From Rodentibacter trehalosifermentans (GTDB taxonomy: Bacteria; Pseudomonadota; Gammaproteobacteria; Enterobacterales; Pasteurellaceae), in the NCBI RefSeq assembly GCF_002000545.1, contig NZ_MLHL01000015.1, positions 1 through 64,000 of the forward strand: a stretch of 64,000 nucleotides of DNA, in the 5' to 3' direction. Under the pieces are notes generated by a model that saw only the letters and a program-made list of their open reading frames with translations, had not been told where the DNA came from and did not search any database. Shown here in pieces: positions 1 through 9,119 of the stretch (within the stretch, counting starts at the first letter, position 1; every line of letters begins with the position of its first letter). The position numbers and the translations under genes are program-made.

Positions 1-219
1 TCAGCCCCTTCTATTATTATCCGCCAAGATATTCGGCTGATTATCCAAGACAACGGCAAGGGATTTGACCCGACAAAGGTCAAACAGGGTTTTGGCTTGA
101 AGGGAATGCAGGAACGTGTGGATATTTTATGCGGCACATTTCAGCTAATTTCCCGTGAAAAAGCCGTTTCGCCGAAAAAACACGGCACCACAATTAACAT
201 CATTTTGCCGAGGATTTGA
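1..219 (+). CDS. uhpB: UhpB-like sensor histidine kinase, C-terminal end (partial)
   Basis: The 5' end lies outside the window; an open frame runs from base 1 to TGA at 217-219. The 72 visible residues form the end of a HATPase_c domain: DNGKGFD (G1/N-type ATP box), then GFGLKGMQERV (G2 box typical of NarL-type kinases) and a terminal GTTINIILP strand. UhpB with UhpA and UhpC makes up the hexose-phosphate sensing system of enteric bacteria. The assignment to UhpB rests mainly on the uhpC-like gene beginning one base after the stop; the domain alone would fit any NarX/UhpB-class kinase. Confidence 0.75.
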   Translation, partial: SAPSIIIRQDIRLIIQDNGKGFDPTKVKQGFGLKGMQERVDILCGTFQLISREKAVSPKKHGTTINIILPRI

Positions 220-220
220 T

Positions 221-1495
221 ATGACAATATTCTCTCCCAAAATTGACCGCACTTACCGTTACTGGCGTTTGCATTTGATGATCGCAATGTATATTGGCTA
301 TGCGGGGTTTTATCTCACCAGAAAGAGTTTCCATTTTGCCGTTCCGGAAATGATGACGGATTTAGGCATTGAGAAAAGTGATATTGGGTTAATGGCAACA
401 CTATTTTATATCACTTATGGATTATCAAAATTTATCTCAGGGATTTTTTCGGATCAATCGAATCCCCGTCATTTTATGGCAATAGGGCTCATTATGACGG
501 GCGTACTCAATATTTTCTTCGGGTTTTCAAATTCTGTGCTGTTTCTGACCGCACTTTGGATCGCAAATGCGTGGTTTCAAGGATGGGGCTGGCCGGCGTG
601 TTCCAAATTATTGACGAGTTGGTAGTCCCGAAATGAGCGGGGACATTGGTGGGCGGTTTGGAACACCGCACATAATGTCGGGGGCGCCTTGATTCCTTTG
701 CTGATTGGCTATGTGACATTGCATTATAGCTGGCGTTATGGTTTTGCCGTGGCAGGGGGATTGGCGATTGCAATTGGATTTTTTCTACTGTGGCGATTGC
801 GTAATACGCCGGAATCAATGGGGCTGCCCAGTGTCGGATATTGGAGAAATGACGAATTGGAACTCAAGCAAGAGTCCCTTGCGCCTCGGCTAAATTGGCG
901 GGAAATTTTGCGCCGTTATGTTTTTTTGAATAAATATATTTGGCTATTGGCGTTAAGTTATACCCTCGTTTATGTGGTGCGAACGGCGATTAATGATTGG
1001 GGCGATATTTATCTTACGGAAAAATATCATTACGATTTGGTCTCCGCCAACAGTGCATTGGCGTTGTTTGAAATGGGCGGATTTTTCGGTTCGCTGGTGG
1101 CAGGCTGGGGATCGGATCGGCTGTTTTCCAGTAACCGTGGCCCTATGGCATTGCTTTTTGCCATTGGTATTTTCTTTTCCATCACGGCGTTATGGTTGCT
1201 GCCAAAAGAAAATCCCATTTTATTGACCGCACTTTTCTTTGTGGTGGGCTTTTTTGTGTTTGGTCCGCAAATGCTCATTGGTATGGCGGCGGCAGAATGT
1301 GCTCATAAAAAAACACCCGGCACAGCGACCGGGTTTGTGGGGTTATTTGCCTACCTCGGCGCAGCAATTGCAGGCTATCCCTTAGCCCTCATTGTGCAAC
1401 AGTTCCACTGGACGGGCTTTTTTATCCTCGTGGCGTGTTGTGCCGCCGGGATTGGGCTTTCGTTATTGCCGTTTTTGAAGGCGCAGGGGAATTAA
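221..1495 (+). pseudogene. uhpC: uhpC, hexose-phosphate sensor/transporter, interrupted by an in-frame amber codon
   Basis: A major facilitator protein of the organophosphate:phosphate antiporter family that in E. coli senses external glucose-6-phosphate for UhpB. The ATG at 221 follows the uhpB stop by one base. Codon 135 (623-625) is TAG, in the sequence LLTSW-stop-SRNERGHWW; family members have Tyr there (WYSRTERG-like). The frame is otherwise open to the TAA at 1495, giving about 424 codons against 439 residues in E. coli UhpC, so only one base is changed. The 134-residue product holds only the first membrane helices. Translation restarting near 689 is possible but would not give a full carrier. 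No uhpT follows. Confidence 0.85.
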
Positions 1496-1500
1496 TGTAT

Positions 1501-2208
1501 TCACTCTTTGTTGGGGCTATTATATAGAAATTTGATCAGATCGGATTTTTCATAGTCAAGTATGTCGCGCTGTGGGAATGGATTTTTTGGTATTTCCTTT
1601 TTAAAAAGTGCAGGATCGATATAGTTGTATGATGGTTGATATAAATTTTGTGAGAATTTATCAGGACATTTTGTGAATTTCCAATAATCACGATAAATCC
1701 CAAGGAATGACGTTCTATATTGAATTTCTACACATTGCTTAATTTGAGCTTTCTCATAGCTTTCCCTACTAATACGCAGACTTGGGAGTAAATTATTATA
1801 AAGATACAGGTAATAAGAGGATCCTCCCTTTCCGCCTGTGATTTTTTCTTTATCTGTTATTTGAGCGATAGATATTGGCTCTAATTTTCCATAATTGCCC
1901 GTATAGTAGATTGCAATGCTGTTTGCTAACATATACCCTTCCAAAATAGGAAGTCCCCAAAAAAGTAAGAAATTCACAATAAAACGAAAGGAATATTTGG
2001 GAGCTGATGTGCTATAAGGATTATTGGAGAACAGAAAAATAATTAGATAAATAACATAGATTAATAAAGTACAAGTAACAATGAGAGGTATATTTGTGAT
2101 TTTTTCAAAGATACCTTGCTCAAAGTGAAAAAAATAGAAGTAGGATGTAACAGTAAAAATTGCTATAAATACAGCAAATACATAGGGATTTTCTTTATCT
2201 TTTTTCAT
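1501..2208 (-). CDS. Hypothetical membrane protein
   Basis: 235 residues, not recognised as any family. The first half has three hydrophobic segments (about residues 10-27, 38-60 and 76-98), suggesting an inner-membrane protein. The second half is hydrophilic, rich in Tyr, Lys and Asp, with two Cys (KQC near residue 159 and KCPDKF near 180). It is convergent with uhpC, whose stop lies five bases away. It is more AT-rich than its neighbours and contains no uptake signal, which would fit an accessory gene. No functional assignment is possible from sequence alone. Confidence 0.6.
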   Translation of the reverse strand: MKKDKENPYVFAVFIAIFTVTSYFYFFHFEQGIFEKITNIPLIVTCTLLIYVIYLIIFLFSNNPYSTSAPKYSFRFIVNFLLFWGLPILEGYMLANSIAIYYTGNYGKLEPISIAQITDKEKITGGKGGSSYYLYLYNNLLPSLRISRESYEKAQIKQCVEIQYRTSFLGIYRDYWKFTKCPDKFSQNLYQPSYNYIDPALFKKEIPKNPFPQRDILDYEKSDLIKFLYNSPNKE

Positions 2209-2287
2209 TTTTATTCCCTTATTTATACAAAAGTATGCAGCTAAATCGGAATGATTTCACTGCATAATTTTATAGATTTATATCTCG

Positions 2288-2785
2288 CTAAACATCATAA
2301 CTCCCCATCACTACCGCTTGATCCAAAATATGTCCCTGCATGGCAAAGTGGAGATCGTTGAAACGGAAGCCCGGTTTGAGATCGAGGTTGGTGTCGAGGG
2401 CATAGACAATCAATTCATAACGGTGTAGGCAATTTGGCGGTGCCATACCGCCATAGGCGGAGGCTTCGTCAAGTTCAAATTTGCCTAACACACTCGCCCA
2501 AGAGTTTGCCCCTTGCACATAATCGGTGGCGGTTTGGCTTTCATTTTCTTGCACGCTGGTGCGTTCAAGATTGGCGATAAGCCAATGAATCCACACAAAA
2601 CCGCTGGCGGTGATGGCATCTTTATCTTCCAACACGACGGCGAAAGATTTTGTACCTGCAGGGGCATCTTTAATTTCAAAAGGAATGGAATAAGTCGGCA
2701 TTCCGTTTGGGCTGAATTGGCTGCCACGTTTGCCGTATTTGTCTTCAAATGCACCGTTTTTAATAGCTGAACTGATGACGATCAT
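2288..2785 (-). CDS. YbhB/YbcL family (PEBP, Raf-kinase-inhibitor-like) protein
   Basis: 165 residues of the phosphatidylethanolamine-binding protein fold. Typical markers are FSPNGMPTYSIPFEI, then the SFAVVLEDKDA strand with the conserved ligand-pocket Asp, WIHWLIAN, YGGMAPPNCLHRYELIVYALD and a C-terminal GHIL helix. Bacterial members are cytosolic or periplasmic with no firmly known ligand. The start at 2785 is chosen because AAGGAGG lies 8 bases upstream; an 18-codon longer frame exists to 2839 but has no ribosome site. It stands alone between treC and a hypothetical gene. Confidence 0.9.
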   Translation of the reverse strand: MIVISSAIKNGAFEDKYGKRGSQFSPNGMPTYSIPFEIKDAPAGTKSFAVVLEDKDAITASGFVWIHWLIANLERTSVQENESQTATDYVQGANSWASVLGKFELDEASAYGGMAPPNCLHRYELIVYALDTNLDLKPGFRFNDLHFAMQGHILDQAVVMGSYDV

Positions 2786-2864
2786 AATGTTTTCCTCCTT
2801 AATAAAAAACGATGGGAAGATATTAGCACATCTTTCCATCGCTTTTGATATTGAGCTTATAATT

Positions 2865-4490
2865 TTAGCTTAGTAAATAAACGCTCTGATATGGCATTAA
2901 GATGACTTCTTTTTCGTCTAATGCCAGATCATTGTAGTTGTTCATCAATACCTCGCCTTTAACATTCAACGCCACGGTTTGCGGTTGGTCGCTTAAGTTT
3001 GTCAACACGGTTAAGGTTTGTCCGTGGGCTTGGCGTTGGTACGCCCAAACGGAAGCGTGATTTGGCAGTAAATCCCGGTAATCGCCTTCGGTTAGAATCG
3101 GTAATTCTTTGCGAAGTTTGATTAAGGCTTGATAGGTGTAGAATGTTGAATTTTTATCTGCCAAAGCCTGTTCTACGTTAATTTGCGGATAGTTTTTTGC
3201 CACATCAATCCAAGGTTTACCGCCGGAAAATCCTGCATTTTCGGTTGCATCCCATTGCACCGGTGTGCGGGAATTATCACGGGATTTTTGTGCCAAGATT
3301 TTAATAATCAGATCCTCATTCACGCCTTTTTCTTTCAATTCATCGTAGGCATTTAAACTTTCCACATCACGATATTCTTCAATGGTGGTGAAATTTGGAT
3401 TCGTCATTCCGATTTCTTCGCCTTGATAAATATAGGGTGTGCCTTGCATTCCGTGGAGTAACATTGCCAGCATTTTGGCGGAAGTTGTGCGAAGTTCGCC
3501 CTCATCACCGAAGCGGGAAACAATGCGTGGCTGATCGTGGTTGCACCAGAATAGTGCATTCCACGCCTTGCCGTGCATACCTTGTTGCCAATAGTTAAAA
3601 ATGGATTTTAACTCTACAAAATCGGGCTTGGCATACGTCCATTTTTCGCCGTTCGGGTAATCCACTTTGAGGTGGTGGAAATTGAAGGTCATCGACAATT
3701 CCGTGCCGTCCAAATTGGCATAGCGTTGGCAATGCTCAAGTTTGGTGGAGGACATTTCACCTACGCTCATCAAACCGTAAGGAGTGAGAGCATTTTGGTT
3801 GAGCATTTGCAGGTATTCGTGGATTTTCGGCCCGTCCGTGTAAAAACGGCGGCCATCGCCCTCAAAGTCATCTTCAAAATGTTCGGGTTTGGAAATCAAA
3901 TTCACCACGTCCAAACGCAAGCCGTCTATGCCTTTTTCCGCCCAAAAACGGCAAATCTCGAACAATTCCGACCGCACTTTTGGGTTTTCCCAGTTTAAAT
4001 CCGCCTGTTCCGGGGCGAATAAATGGAGGTAGTATTTTTGTGCTTTATCCGACCATTTCCACGCCGAACCACCAAATTTCGATTTCCAGTTAGTCGGTGT
4101 TTCACGCCAAATGTAGTAGTCGTGATATTCGCTTTGCGGGTCTTCGCCTTTGTCAAACCAGCGATGGAAAGTGGAGCTGTGATTGAACACCATATCCATC
4201 ACAATATGAATATTGCGTTTGTGGGCTTCGGCAATCAATTGCTCGAAATCTGCCATTGTGCCGTAACTTGGGTCAATTTCACGGTAATTGGCAATATCAT
4301 AGCCATTGTCGATTTGTGGTGAAACGTACATCGGCGTAATCCAAATGCCATCAATGCCGAGAGTTTGTAAGTAATCCAAACGTTTGATAATGCCTTGAAT
4401 ATCGCCCGTGCCTGAGCCTGTAGTGTCTTGGAATGATTTTGGGTAAATCTGATAAATTACCCCGTTTTTCCACCAGTTTTTATTGTTCAT
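2865..4490 (-). CDS. treC: Trehalose-6-phosphate hydrolase (alpha,alpha-phosphotrehalase)
   Basis: 541-residue glycoside hydrolase family 13 enzyme, close to the length of E. coli TreC (551). It splits trehalose-6-phosphate, formed by TreB during uptake, into glucose and glucose-6-phosphate in the cytosol. Visible family motifs are MDMVFNH (region I), GLRLDVVN with the nucleophile Asp near residue 194, the acid/base Glu in SVGEMSS near 245, and WCNHDQPR with the transition-state Asp near 319. It is the last gene of treB-bla-treC, nine bases after the beta-lactamase gene, so probably cotranscribed under TreR and CRP control. Confidence 0.95.
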   Translation of the reverse strand: MNNKNWWKNGVIYQIYPKSFQDTTGSGTGDIQGIIKRLDYLQTLGIDGIWITPMYVSPQIDNGYDIANYREIDPSYGTMADFEQLIAEAHKRNIHIVMDMVFNHSSTFHRWFDKGEDPQSEYHDYYIWRETPTNWKSKFGGSAWKWSDKAQKYYLHLFAPEQADLNWENPKVRSELFEICRFWAEKGIDGLRLDVVNLISKPEHFEDDFEGDGRRFYTDGPKIHEYLQMLNQNALTPYGLMSVGEMSSTKLEHCQRYANLDGTELSMTFNFHHLKVDYPNGEKWTYAKPDFVELKSIFNYWQQGMHGKAWNALFWCNHDQPRIVSRFGDEGELRTTSAKMLAMLLHGMQGTPYIYQGEEIGMTNPNFTTIEEYRDVESLNAYDELKEKGVNEDLIIKILAQKSRDNSRTPVQWDATENAGFSGGKPWIDVAKNYPQINVEQALADKNSTFYTYQALIKLRKELPILTEGDYRDLLPNHASVWAYQRQAHGQTLTVLTNLSDQPQTVALNVKGEVLMNNYNDLALDEKEVILMPYQSVYLLS

Positions 4491-4499
4491 TTTGAATCC

Positions 4500-5357
4500 T
4501 TAATTTTGTCTTTTTAAATGATCAAAAATTGTTTTTCCAATTTCTGCGATGGCTTGGTTGCGTTGCGCCATTGTTGCTTGGGTATTAGTGAGATAAACGG
4601 AAAGCAGATAAGCCGTACCGTCAGGTTTCCAAAAAACGCTAATAATCGATCTCGCCCCATTACTTCCTGCTCCCGTTTTATCGGCAATTTTCCAACCTTG
4701 CGGTAAGGTTGAACGCAGTAAATCATTCGCTACTTGATCGTCGAACATCCATTGGATAAATAATCGTTTTGAGCTGTTGCTGAGCAAATTGCCAAAGGTA
4801 AATTGCTGAAGCAACTGAGCCGCTTCAATCGGAGTGGTAAGATCTAAACCTTTTTTGAGATTATCTCGGTTCATATCCGGTTCTGGGCGATCAAGACGGG
4901 TTTGATTTAACCCTTGTCGTTTAAAATAGTCCGTTACCGCTTTAATACCACCAATCTGTTTCACAATCAGATTGGCGGCGGTATTATCGCTATAACTCAC
5001 CGCTGCTGAACAAAGTGCGGTCAAATTCATTTCTGTTTTGTGTTGGGTAATCGGGGAGTAATTGACAATTTCCTTAGGCAAAATAGGTAATTTTTGTGTG
5101 AAGGATAAACCGTTGTTGTCTGCCAAATCTAATGCAATGCCACAAATGAAGGCTTTATGGGTACTGTTGAGCGGAAAAGGGCGATGCCCCTGATATTCAA
5201 ACAGCACTTTTCCATCAGCGGCAAGCAATGCCACGCCAATATTGGCTTTTAATTTTTGTTCTTGCTGTGTAATGGCTTGTTGCCAATCCGCTTTTGGCAT
5301 TGCCACGAGAGGCAACGCCAAAAGTAAACCAAAGATGAAAATTCCTTTATTCCACAT
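4500..5357 (-). CDS. Class A serine beta-lactamase, CARB/PSE-like
   Basis: 285-residue precursor with an N-terminal signal sequence (GIFIFGLLLALPLVAMPKA), so periplasmic. All class A elements are present: S65-T-H-K68 (Ambler S70-K73), S123-D-N (SDN loop), E159 in DRPEPDMN (E166 of the omega loop), K227-T-G (KTG triad), and Arg 236 matching R244. Cys72 and Cys116 match the C77-C123 disulfide of TEM-type enzymes. Segments such as GARSI and the region near 250-275 look closest to CARB/PSE carbenicillinases from memory, but with Lys where those have Arg at 234. It lies inside the trehalose operon, 10 bases after treB. An uptake signal at 5012-5021 lies within the gene, suggesting long residence. 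The start at 5357 gives the signal peptide; a 16-codon longer frame reaches 5405. Confidence 0.93.
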   Translation of the reverse strand: MWNKGIFIFGLLLALPLVAMPKADWQQAITQQEQKLKANIGVALLAADGKVLFEYQGHRPFPLNSTHKAFICGIALDLADNNGLSFTQKLPILPKEIVNYSPITQHKTEMNLTALCSAAVSYSDNTAANLIVKQIGGIKAVTDYFKRQGLNQTRLDRPEPDMNRDNLKKGLDLTTPIEAAQLLQQFTFGNLLSNSSKRLFIQWMFDDQVANDLLRSTLPQGWKIADKTGAGSNGARSIISVFWKPDGTAYLLSVYLTNTQATMAQRNQAIAEIGKTIFDHLKRQN

Positions 5358-5367
5358 TTTGATGTTC

Positions 5368-6782
5368 TTATAAGGTTCCCAATTTCTCTTTACGTTTATA
5401 AACAAGGGTTGTTAATACAAATGGGATCACGATTGCCGCAAGCATTGCGAGAGCGAAAACGCCCCAGTATTGATGTTGTACCGAGAGAATACCCGGTAAG
5501 CCGCCTACACCGATACTGCCTGCCAATACACCCGATAAACCGCAAATTAAGCCGGCAACCGATGCACCGATCATCGCACATAACATCGGGAAGCGATATT
5601 TGAGGTTAATCCCATACATTGCCGGTTCGGTTACGCCTAAGTAGGCGGAGAGTGCCGCAGGAATGGCAACTTCACGGGATTTTGCGGTTTTGTTCACATA
5701 GATAATAGCGACTACCGCAGAAGCTTGTGCAATATTGGAAAGGGCTATGATTGGCCATACCGGTGTACCGCCGATACTTTGGATCATCTGCATATCAATG
5801 GCAAGGGAGGTTTGATGTACACCTGTCACCACAAGCGGTGCATAAAGGAAACCGAATAATGCCGCACCAATCGGAGCGAAATTGCCCGTCATCGCATATT
5901 TCACCACGAATGCCACGCCATTACCGATTTCACGCCCGATAGGCCCGATAATCGTATGAGCTAAGAACACTGCCAAAATAATTGAAGTGACAGGCACGAT
6001 GATTAAATTTAGGAAATCCGGCACGATTTTTGTCATAAAACGCTCAATGTAAGAGAGCGTTAAACCTGCCATAATTGCCGGGATCACTTGTGCTTGATAA
6101 CCTACTTTTTCAATACTGAACAAGCCAAAATCCCACGCTTCCGGGATTTGTGAGCCTAAGCCGTAAGAGTTCATCAATTGCGGAGAAACCAGAGTAATCC
6201 CAAGTACAATACCCAAAATCGGTGACGTCCCCATTTTACGTGCAATCGACCAACAAATTCCCACCGGTAAGAAATGGAAAATCGCTTCGCCAATCAACCA
6301 CAAGAAACTATGCATACTGTTCCAGAACGGGCTGATTTGGGTCAGCGTTTTGCCATCAAACATCGCAATATCGCCAATCACATTACGGAAACCTAAAATC
6401 AAACCACCGCTGATTAACGCAGGTAACAGAGGAATAAAAATATCCGCCATATGTGAAATCAAACTTTCATACCATTTTTGATTTTGGCGTGCGGCAGCTT
6501 TCACCTGCTCTTTATCCACGCTTGCCAACCCCGTTTTGTTGAGCAAAATTTTGTAATAATCCCCCACTTCCTGACCGATTACTACCTGGAACTGCCCCCC
6601 GTAGAAATGGTGGCTTTGACCATTGATAATTCATCAATTGCCGCTTTATCTGCTTTACTCTCATCATTTAGCACAAAGCGTAATCGGGTGATACAGTGGG
6701 TCACAGCGGAAATATTTTCTTTTCCACCAACTAATTGGATCAGTTTATCCACATTTTGCGGATCAATTTTTTGTTTAGCCAT
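5368..6782 (-). pseudogene. treB: treB, trehalose PTS permease IIBC, frameshifted
   Basis: Encodes the trehalose-specific IIB and IIC domains that import and phosphorylate trehalose. The IIB part (from ATG at 6782, ribosome site AGAAGG) has the phosphocysteine motif THCITRLRF and runs to STGGSSR-stop at 6582. The remaining IIB end and the whole multi-helix IIC domain (GLTLSYIERF, GVTEPAMYGINLKY) continue in another frame to 5368. One extra base at the run of six C at 6595-6600 (G on the coding strand) would restore GGQFQVVIG, as in the E. coli protein. With the correction the product is about 471 residues (E. coli 473). Either a real mutation, slippage at a short tract, or a sequencing error. 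Confidence 0.88.
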
Positions 6783-6816
6783 AAGAAAAACCTTCTTTTC
6801 GTATAAAAATTAAACC

Positions 6817-6905
6817 GAAGCGGATTATACGCTTTCGAAAAATAAAGTAAATGGGAACGTTCCCATTAAAAGGGAATATATCAAGAAAATGTGAGGTAGA
6901 TCACG
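6817..6905 (-). promoter_or_regulatory. treB promoter with TreR operator and CRP site
   Basis: Three elements lie in order upstream of treB. The minus-strand TATAAT -10 box is at 6824-6829, with a TTTACT -35 candidate 16 bases away. A perfect 18-bp palindrome, AATGGGAACGTTCCCATT at 6850-6867, has the central CG and symmetry of a LacI-family operator and fits TreR; it overlaps the -35 edge. A CRP-type site TGTGAGGTAGATCACG is at 6890-6905, centred about 81 bases before the predicted start. Together they suggest trehalose induction by relief of TreR plus cAMP-CRP activation. Confidence 0.8.
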
Positions 6906-7001
6906 GAATTGGAGGGGGAAGCAATTTTGATAATAGAAAGACACAATGATGTCGGCTTTATCAAATTTTGTTGAAAGCCGATATTCTGGCGAGAATACTT
7001 T

Positions 7002-8084
7002 TTACTCGACATTATCCTTAAGCCATTGCCCAAACAATCCGCTCGTTAGGATGAATTTTCCATTGGGTTGCTTTGTCAATAATTCTTTATTTATTAACTT
7101 TTTGATGTTGGTTTGTACACTGCTGGTAGAAATGGCTTTTTCAAGTCCAAGTGCATCGGCAAGTTTTTGACGAATATCTTGTTTATAAAATCCCGATTCG
7201 CCACGATGAACAAACAATAGGATTTGCTGTTCAAGTGCGGTCAAATTTTGCCAATCTTTTACAAAATCCGATTGATCGTGAATTTGATGTAAACGGGATT
7301 CGGCCGCCTCTTCCAATGTCATCGTTGGATCGATAATCATATCTTGCGTAATTGCACGCAAATAAAGGGGCGTAAATTGAAGTTTTTCAAATAAGGTAAA
7401 AAATTGATGTTTATCCAGCTTATTCCCTGTTCGTTGAGTATAAATTTCAGCGAGATAGTCGGTGAATTTCTGATCCAAATTCGGAAATTTAATCGTATGC
7501 GAAAAATGAAAGAAAGGCGCTTTAATATCATCAAAAATTTTACGCAAACCATTTGTGGAAGAACCGGTAAAAATGACTTTTACTTGATTTTTGTTCGTGT
7601 CCAAGCCCGTTCTGAGAGAACGAATTAAGCCTTCAGTTTTTGGAATGCGTGCAAGTTCTTGCACTTCATCAAGCAACATTAGGGTGGGTTTTTTATCTTT
7701 GGCAATTTCATCAATCAGCACATTTATCGGTAATTCTTGGGTTATTTCTTCATTTTTCTCAATGCTCACGCCTAAAATTTCCACACTTTTAATTTGTTTT
7801 AAGGCAGATGTCGGGCTAATTTCTGTTAAGAATTTCATTAATGCTTGCCGAAATTCCCCTTGAATTGTCGCTCTGTTTTCATTCATAAAACTGAAGTAGA
7901 ACACATTAAACCCCAGTTGTTCTGCCGATTTCGTGATGTCATTGAGTAAGAATTGGGTTTTTCCCATTCGGCGGGGGGCAAATAACGTGAAGGCAGAACT
8001 AATTCCCTCAGCTAGGTTACGCACAAGTAAATCAGCGAGTTCTACTCGAGGATAATAGAGAGGATCGGATTTAGTTATGGTCAT
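7002..8084 (-). CDS. AAA-type ATPase (archaeal-ATPase/STAND-like) with C-terminal winged helix
   Basis: 360 residues. A Walker A of the RRMGKT type (FTLFAPRRMGKTQF, about residues 33-46) and Walker B LMLLDEVQ (about 154-161) are followed by a sensor strand VIFTGSS and, after residue 280, a winged-helix-like tail (ALEQQILLFVHRGESGFYKQDIRQKL). This arrangement is that of ATPase_2-family proteins, whose roles are mostly unknown; some are regulators or defence NTPases. It sits between treB and treR but has its own spaced upstream region containing an unusual palindromic array at 8097-8154. An uptake signal lies inside the gene near 7224. It is not expected to act in trehalose use. Confidence 0.75.
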   Translation of the reverse strand: MTITKSDPLYYPRVELADLLVRNLAEGISSAFTLFAPRRMGKTQFLLNDITKSAEQLGFNVFYFSFMNENRATIQGEFRQALMKFLTEISPTSALKQIKSVEILGVSIEKNEEITQELPINVLIDEIAKDKKPTLMLLDEVQELARIPKTEGLIRSLRTGLDTNKNQVKVIFTGSSTNGLRKIFDDIKAPFFHFSHTIKFPNLDQKFTDYLAEIYTQRTGNKLDKHQFFTLFEKLQFTPLYLRAITQDMIIDPTMTLEEAAESRLHQIHDQSDFVKDWQNLTALEQQILLFVHRGESGFYKQDIRQKLADALGLEKAISTSSVQTNIKKLINKELLTKQPNGKFILTSGLFGQWLKDNVE

Positions 8085-8096
8085 TTTTTATACCTT

Positions 8097-8154
8097 TTAT
8101 GTAAAATTATGTAGGTTGAGCATAATTATGTTTTGGTTGCATAATTTTACATAA
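8097..8154. repeat. Palindromic array upstream of the lone ATPase gene
   Basis: Two perfectly complementary 15-bp arms, TTATGTAAAATTATG at 8097-8111 and CATAATTTTACATAA at 8140-8154, flank a 28-base spacer that holds a further 10-bp palindrome CATAATTATG at 8121-8130. The motif (G)CATAATT is therefore present several times in alternating orientation. It lies 12 bases before the ATPase start codon, so an operator, perhaps autoregulatory, is plausible. It has no T-tract typical of a terminator. Confidence 0.6.
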
Positions 8155-8171
8155 TTTTTGAGGAAGTACAA

Positions 8172-9116
8172 TTACGATAGCAGAAATGATACTAACTGTT
8201 GTTGTATGGTTTTATTGCCGTGAATTTGTTCAAGAAGTAACGCTACAGCCCGGTTTCCGGTTTGTTCATAGCCGAAATCGAGGCTGATTAAATTTGGTAC
8301 GAAATGTTCCAACAGGGAATTTTGTCCGATGTAGGCAAGGGGAAGCATTTGTTGGCTTTCCTGAAAATGTTTCACCGTACCGATTGCAAGACTGGTGGTG
8401 GCGCATAACACGGCATCTAACGGTTGTGCCAGTTTGGCGTAATGCTGATAGCCGGCTTCGATATCAAGTTCGGTGAGAGCAAAATTGGGGACGAGGTGGT
8501 GTTGGAGACAGAAATTTAAATAACTTTGTGTACGTAATCGTCCTGTGGTTTCGTCTTGATTATGGATGCCGAGATAACCGATGTGGCGATATCCTTGGGT
8601 GTACAGTTTTTCCATTAGGGCGTTGATTGCGCCTTGATCATCATAATAAACGCAAGAAATATCCTTAAAATAACGGGCGATCACGACCATATTTCCCTGC
8701 CATTGTTGCAATATTTCTTCTGAAAGCGGAGAAAATCCAAAGACAATAACACTATCCACTTGGCGTTGTTTGAATAAATTGAGATGCCGGGCGACCTGTT
8801 TTTCGTCAAACTGACTTTCAACGATAATCGGGGTGATTTTTTGTCGATAAAGTTCGGTCAAAATTGCCCGTAATGTTTGAGATTCGCCGCTTGAGTTGAA
8901 TTTTGAGACGATAATCCCCACCACGGGGTTTTGTGCACCGCGCATTGCACGGGCGGAACGATTCGGCTTGAACCCAACGGAATCAATGACCGCTTGGACT
9001 TTTTTTCGAGTCTCTTCGCTGACTTTGGGATCGTGGTTTAATACGCGGGACACCGTGGATTTTCCCACTTGACATAGTTTTGCAATATCCTTAATCGTAT
9101 AATTTTTTTCCATCAT
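8172..9116 (-). CDS. treR: Trehalose operon repressor TreR, LacI family
   Basis: 314 residues. The N-terminal helix-turn-helix TIKDIAKLCQVGKSTVSRVL and hinge PNRSARAMRG are those of LacI-family repressors, and the remainder follows E. coli TreR (315 residues) closely: PIIVESQFD, VIVFGFSPLSEEIL, CVYYDDQGAI, HIGYLG, ALDFGYEQTG-like end. TreR binds trehalose-6-phosphate as inducer. The predicted target is the palindrome at 6850-6867. It starts four bases after the rsmC stop on the same strand, with no clear ribosome site; ATG at 9113 is an alternative start. Confidence 0.94.
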   Translation of the reverse strand: MMEKNYTIKDIAKLCQVGKSTVSRVLNHDPKVSEETRKKVQAVIDSVGFKPNRSARAMRGAQNPVVGIIVSKFNSSGESQTLRAILTELYRQKITPIIVESQFDEKQVARHLNLFKQRQVDSVIVFGFSPLSEEILQQWQGNMVVIARYFKDISCVYYDDQGAINALMEKLYTQGYRHIGYLGIHNQDETTGRLRTQSYLNFCLQHHLVPNFALTELDIEAGYQHYAKLAQPLDAVLCATTSLAIGTVKHFQESQQMLPLAYIGQNSLLEHFVPNLISLDFGYEQTGNRAVALLLEQIHGNKTIQQQLVSFLLS

Positions 9117-9119
9117 GGA

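Noticed and set aside
155-220. Extended uhpC start at 155
   Set aside because: This stretch encodes the end of uhpB in another frame; the ATG at 221 gives the proper family start.
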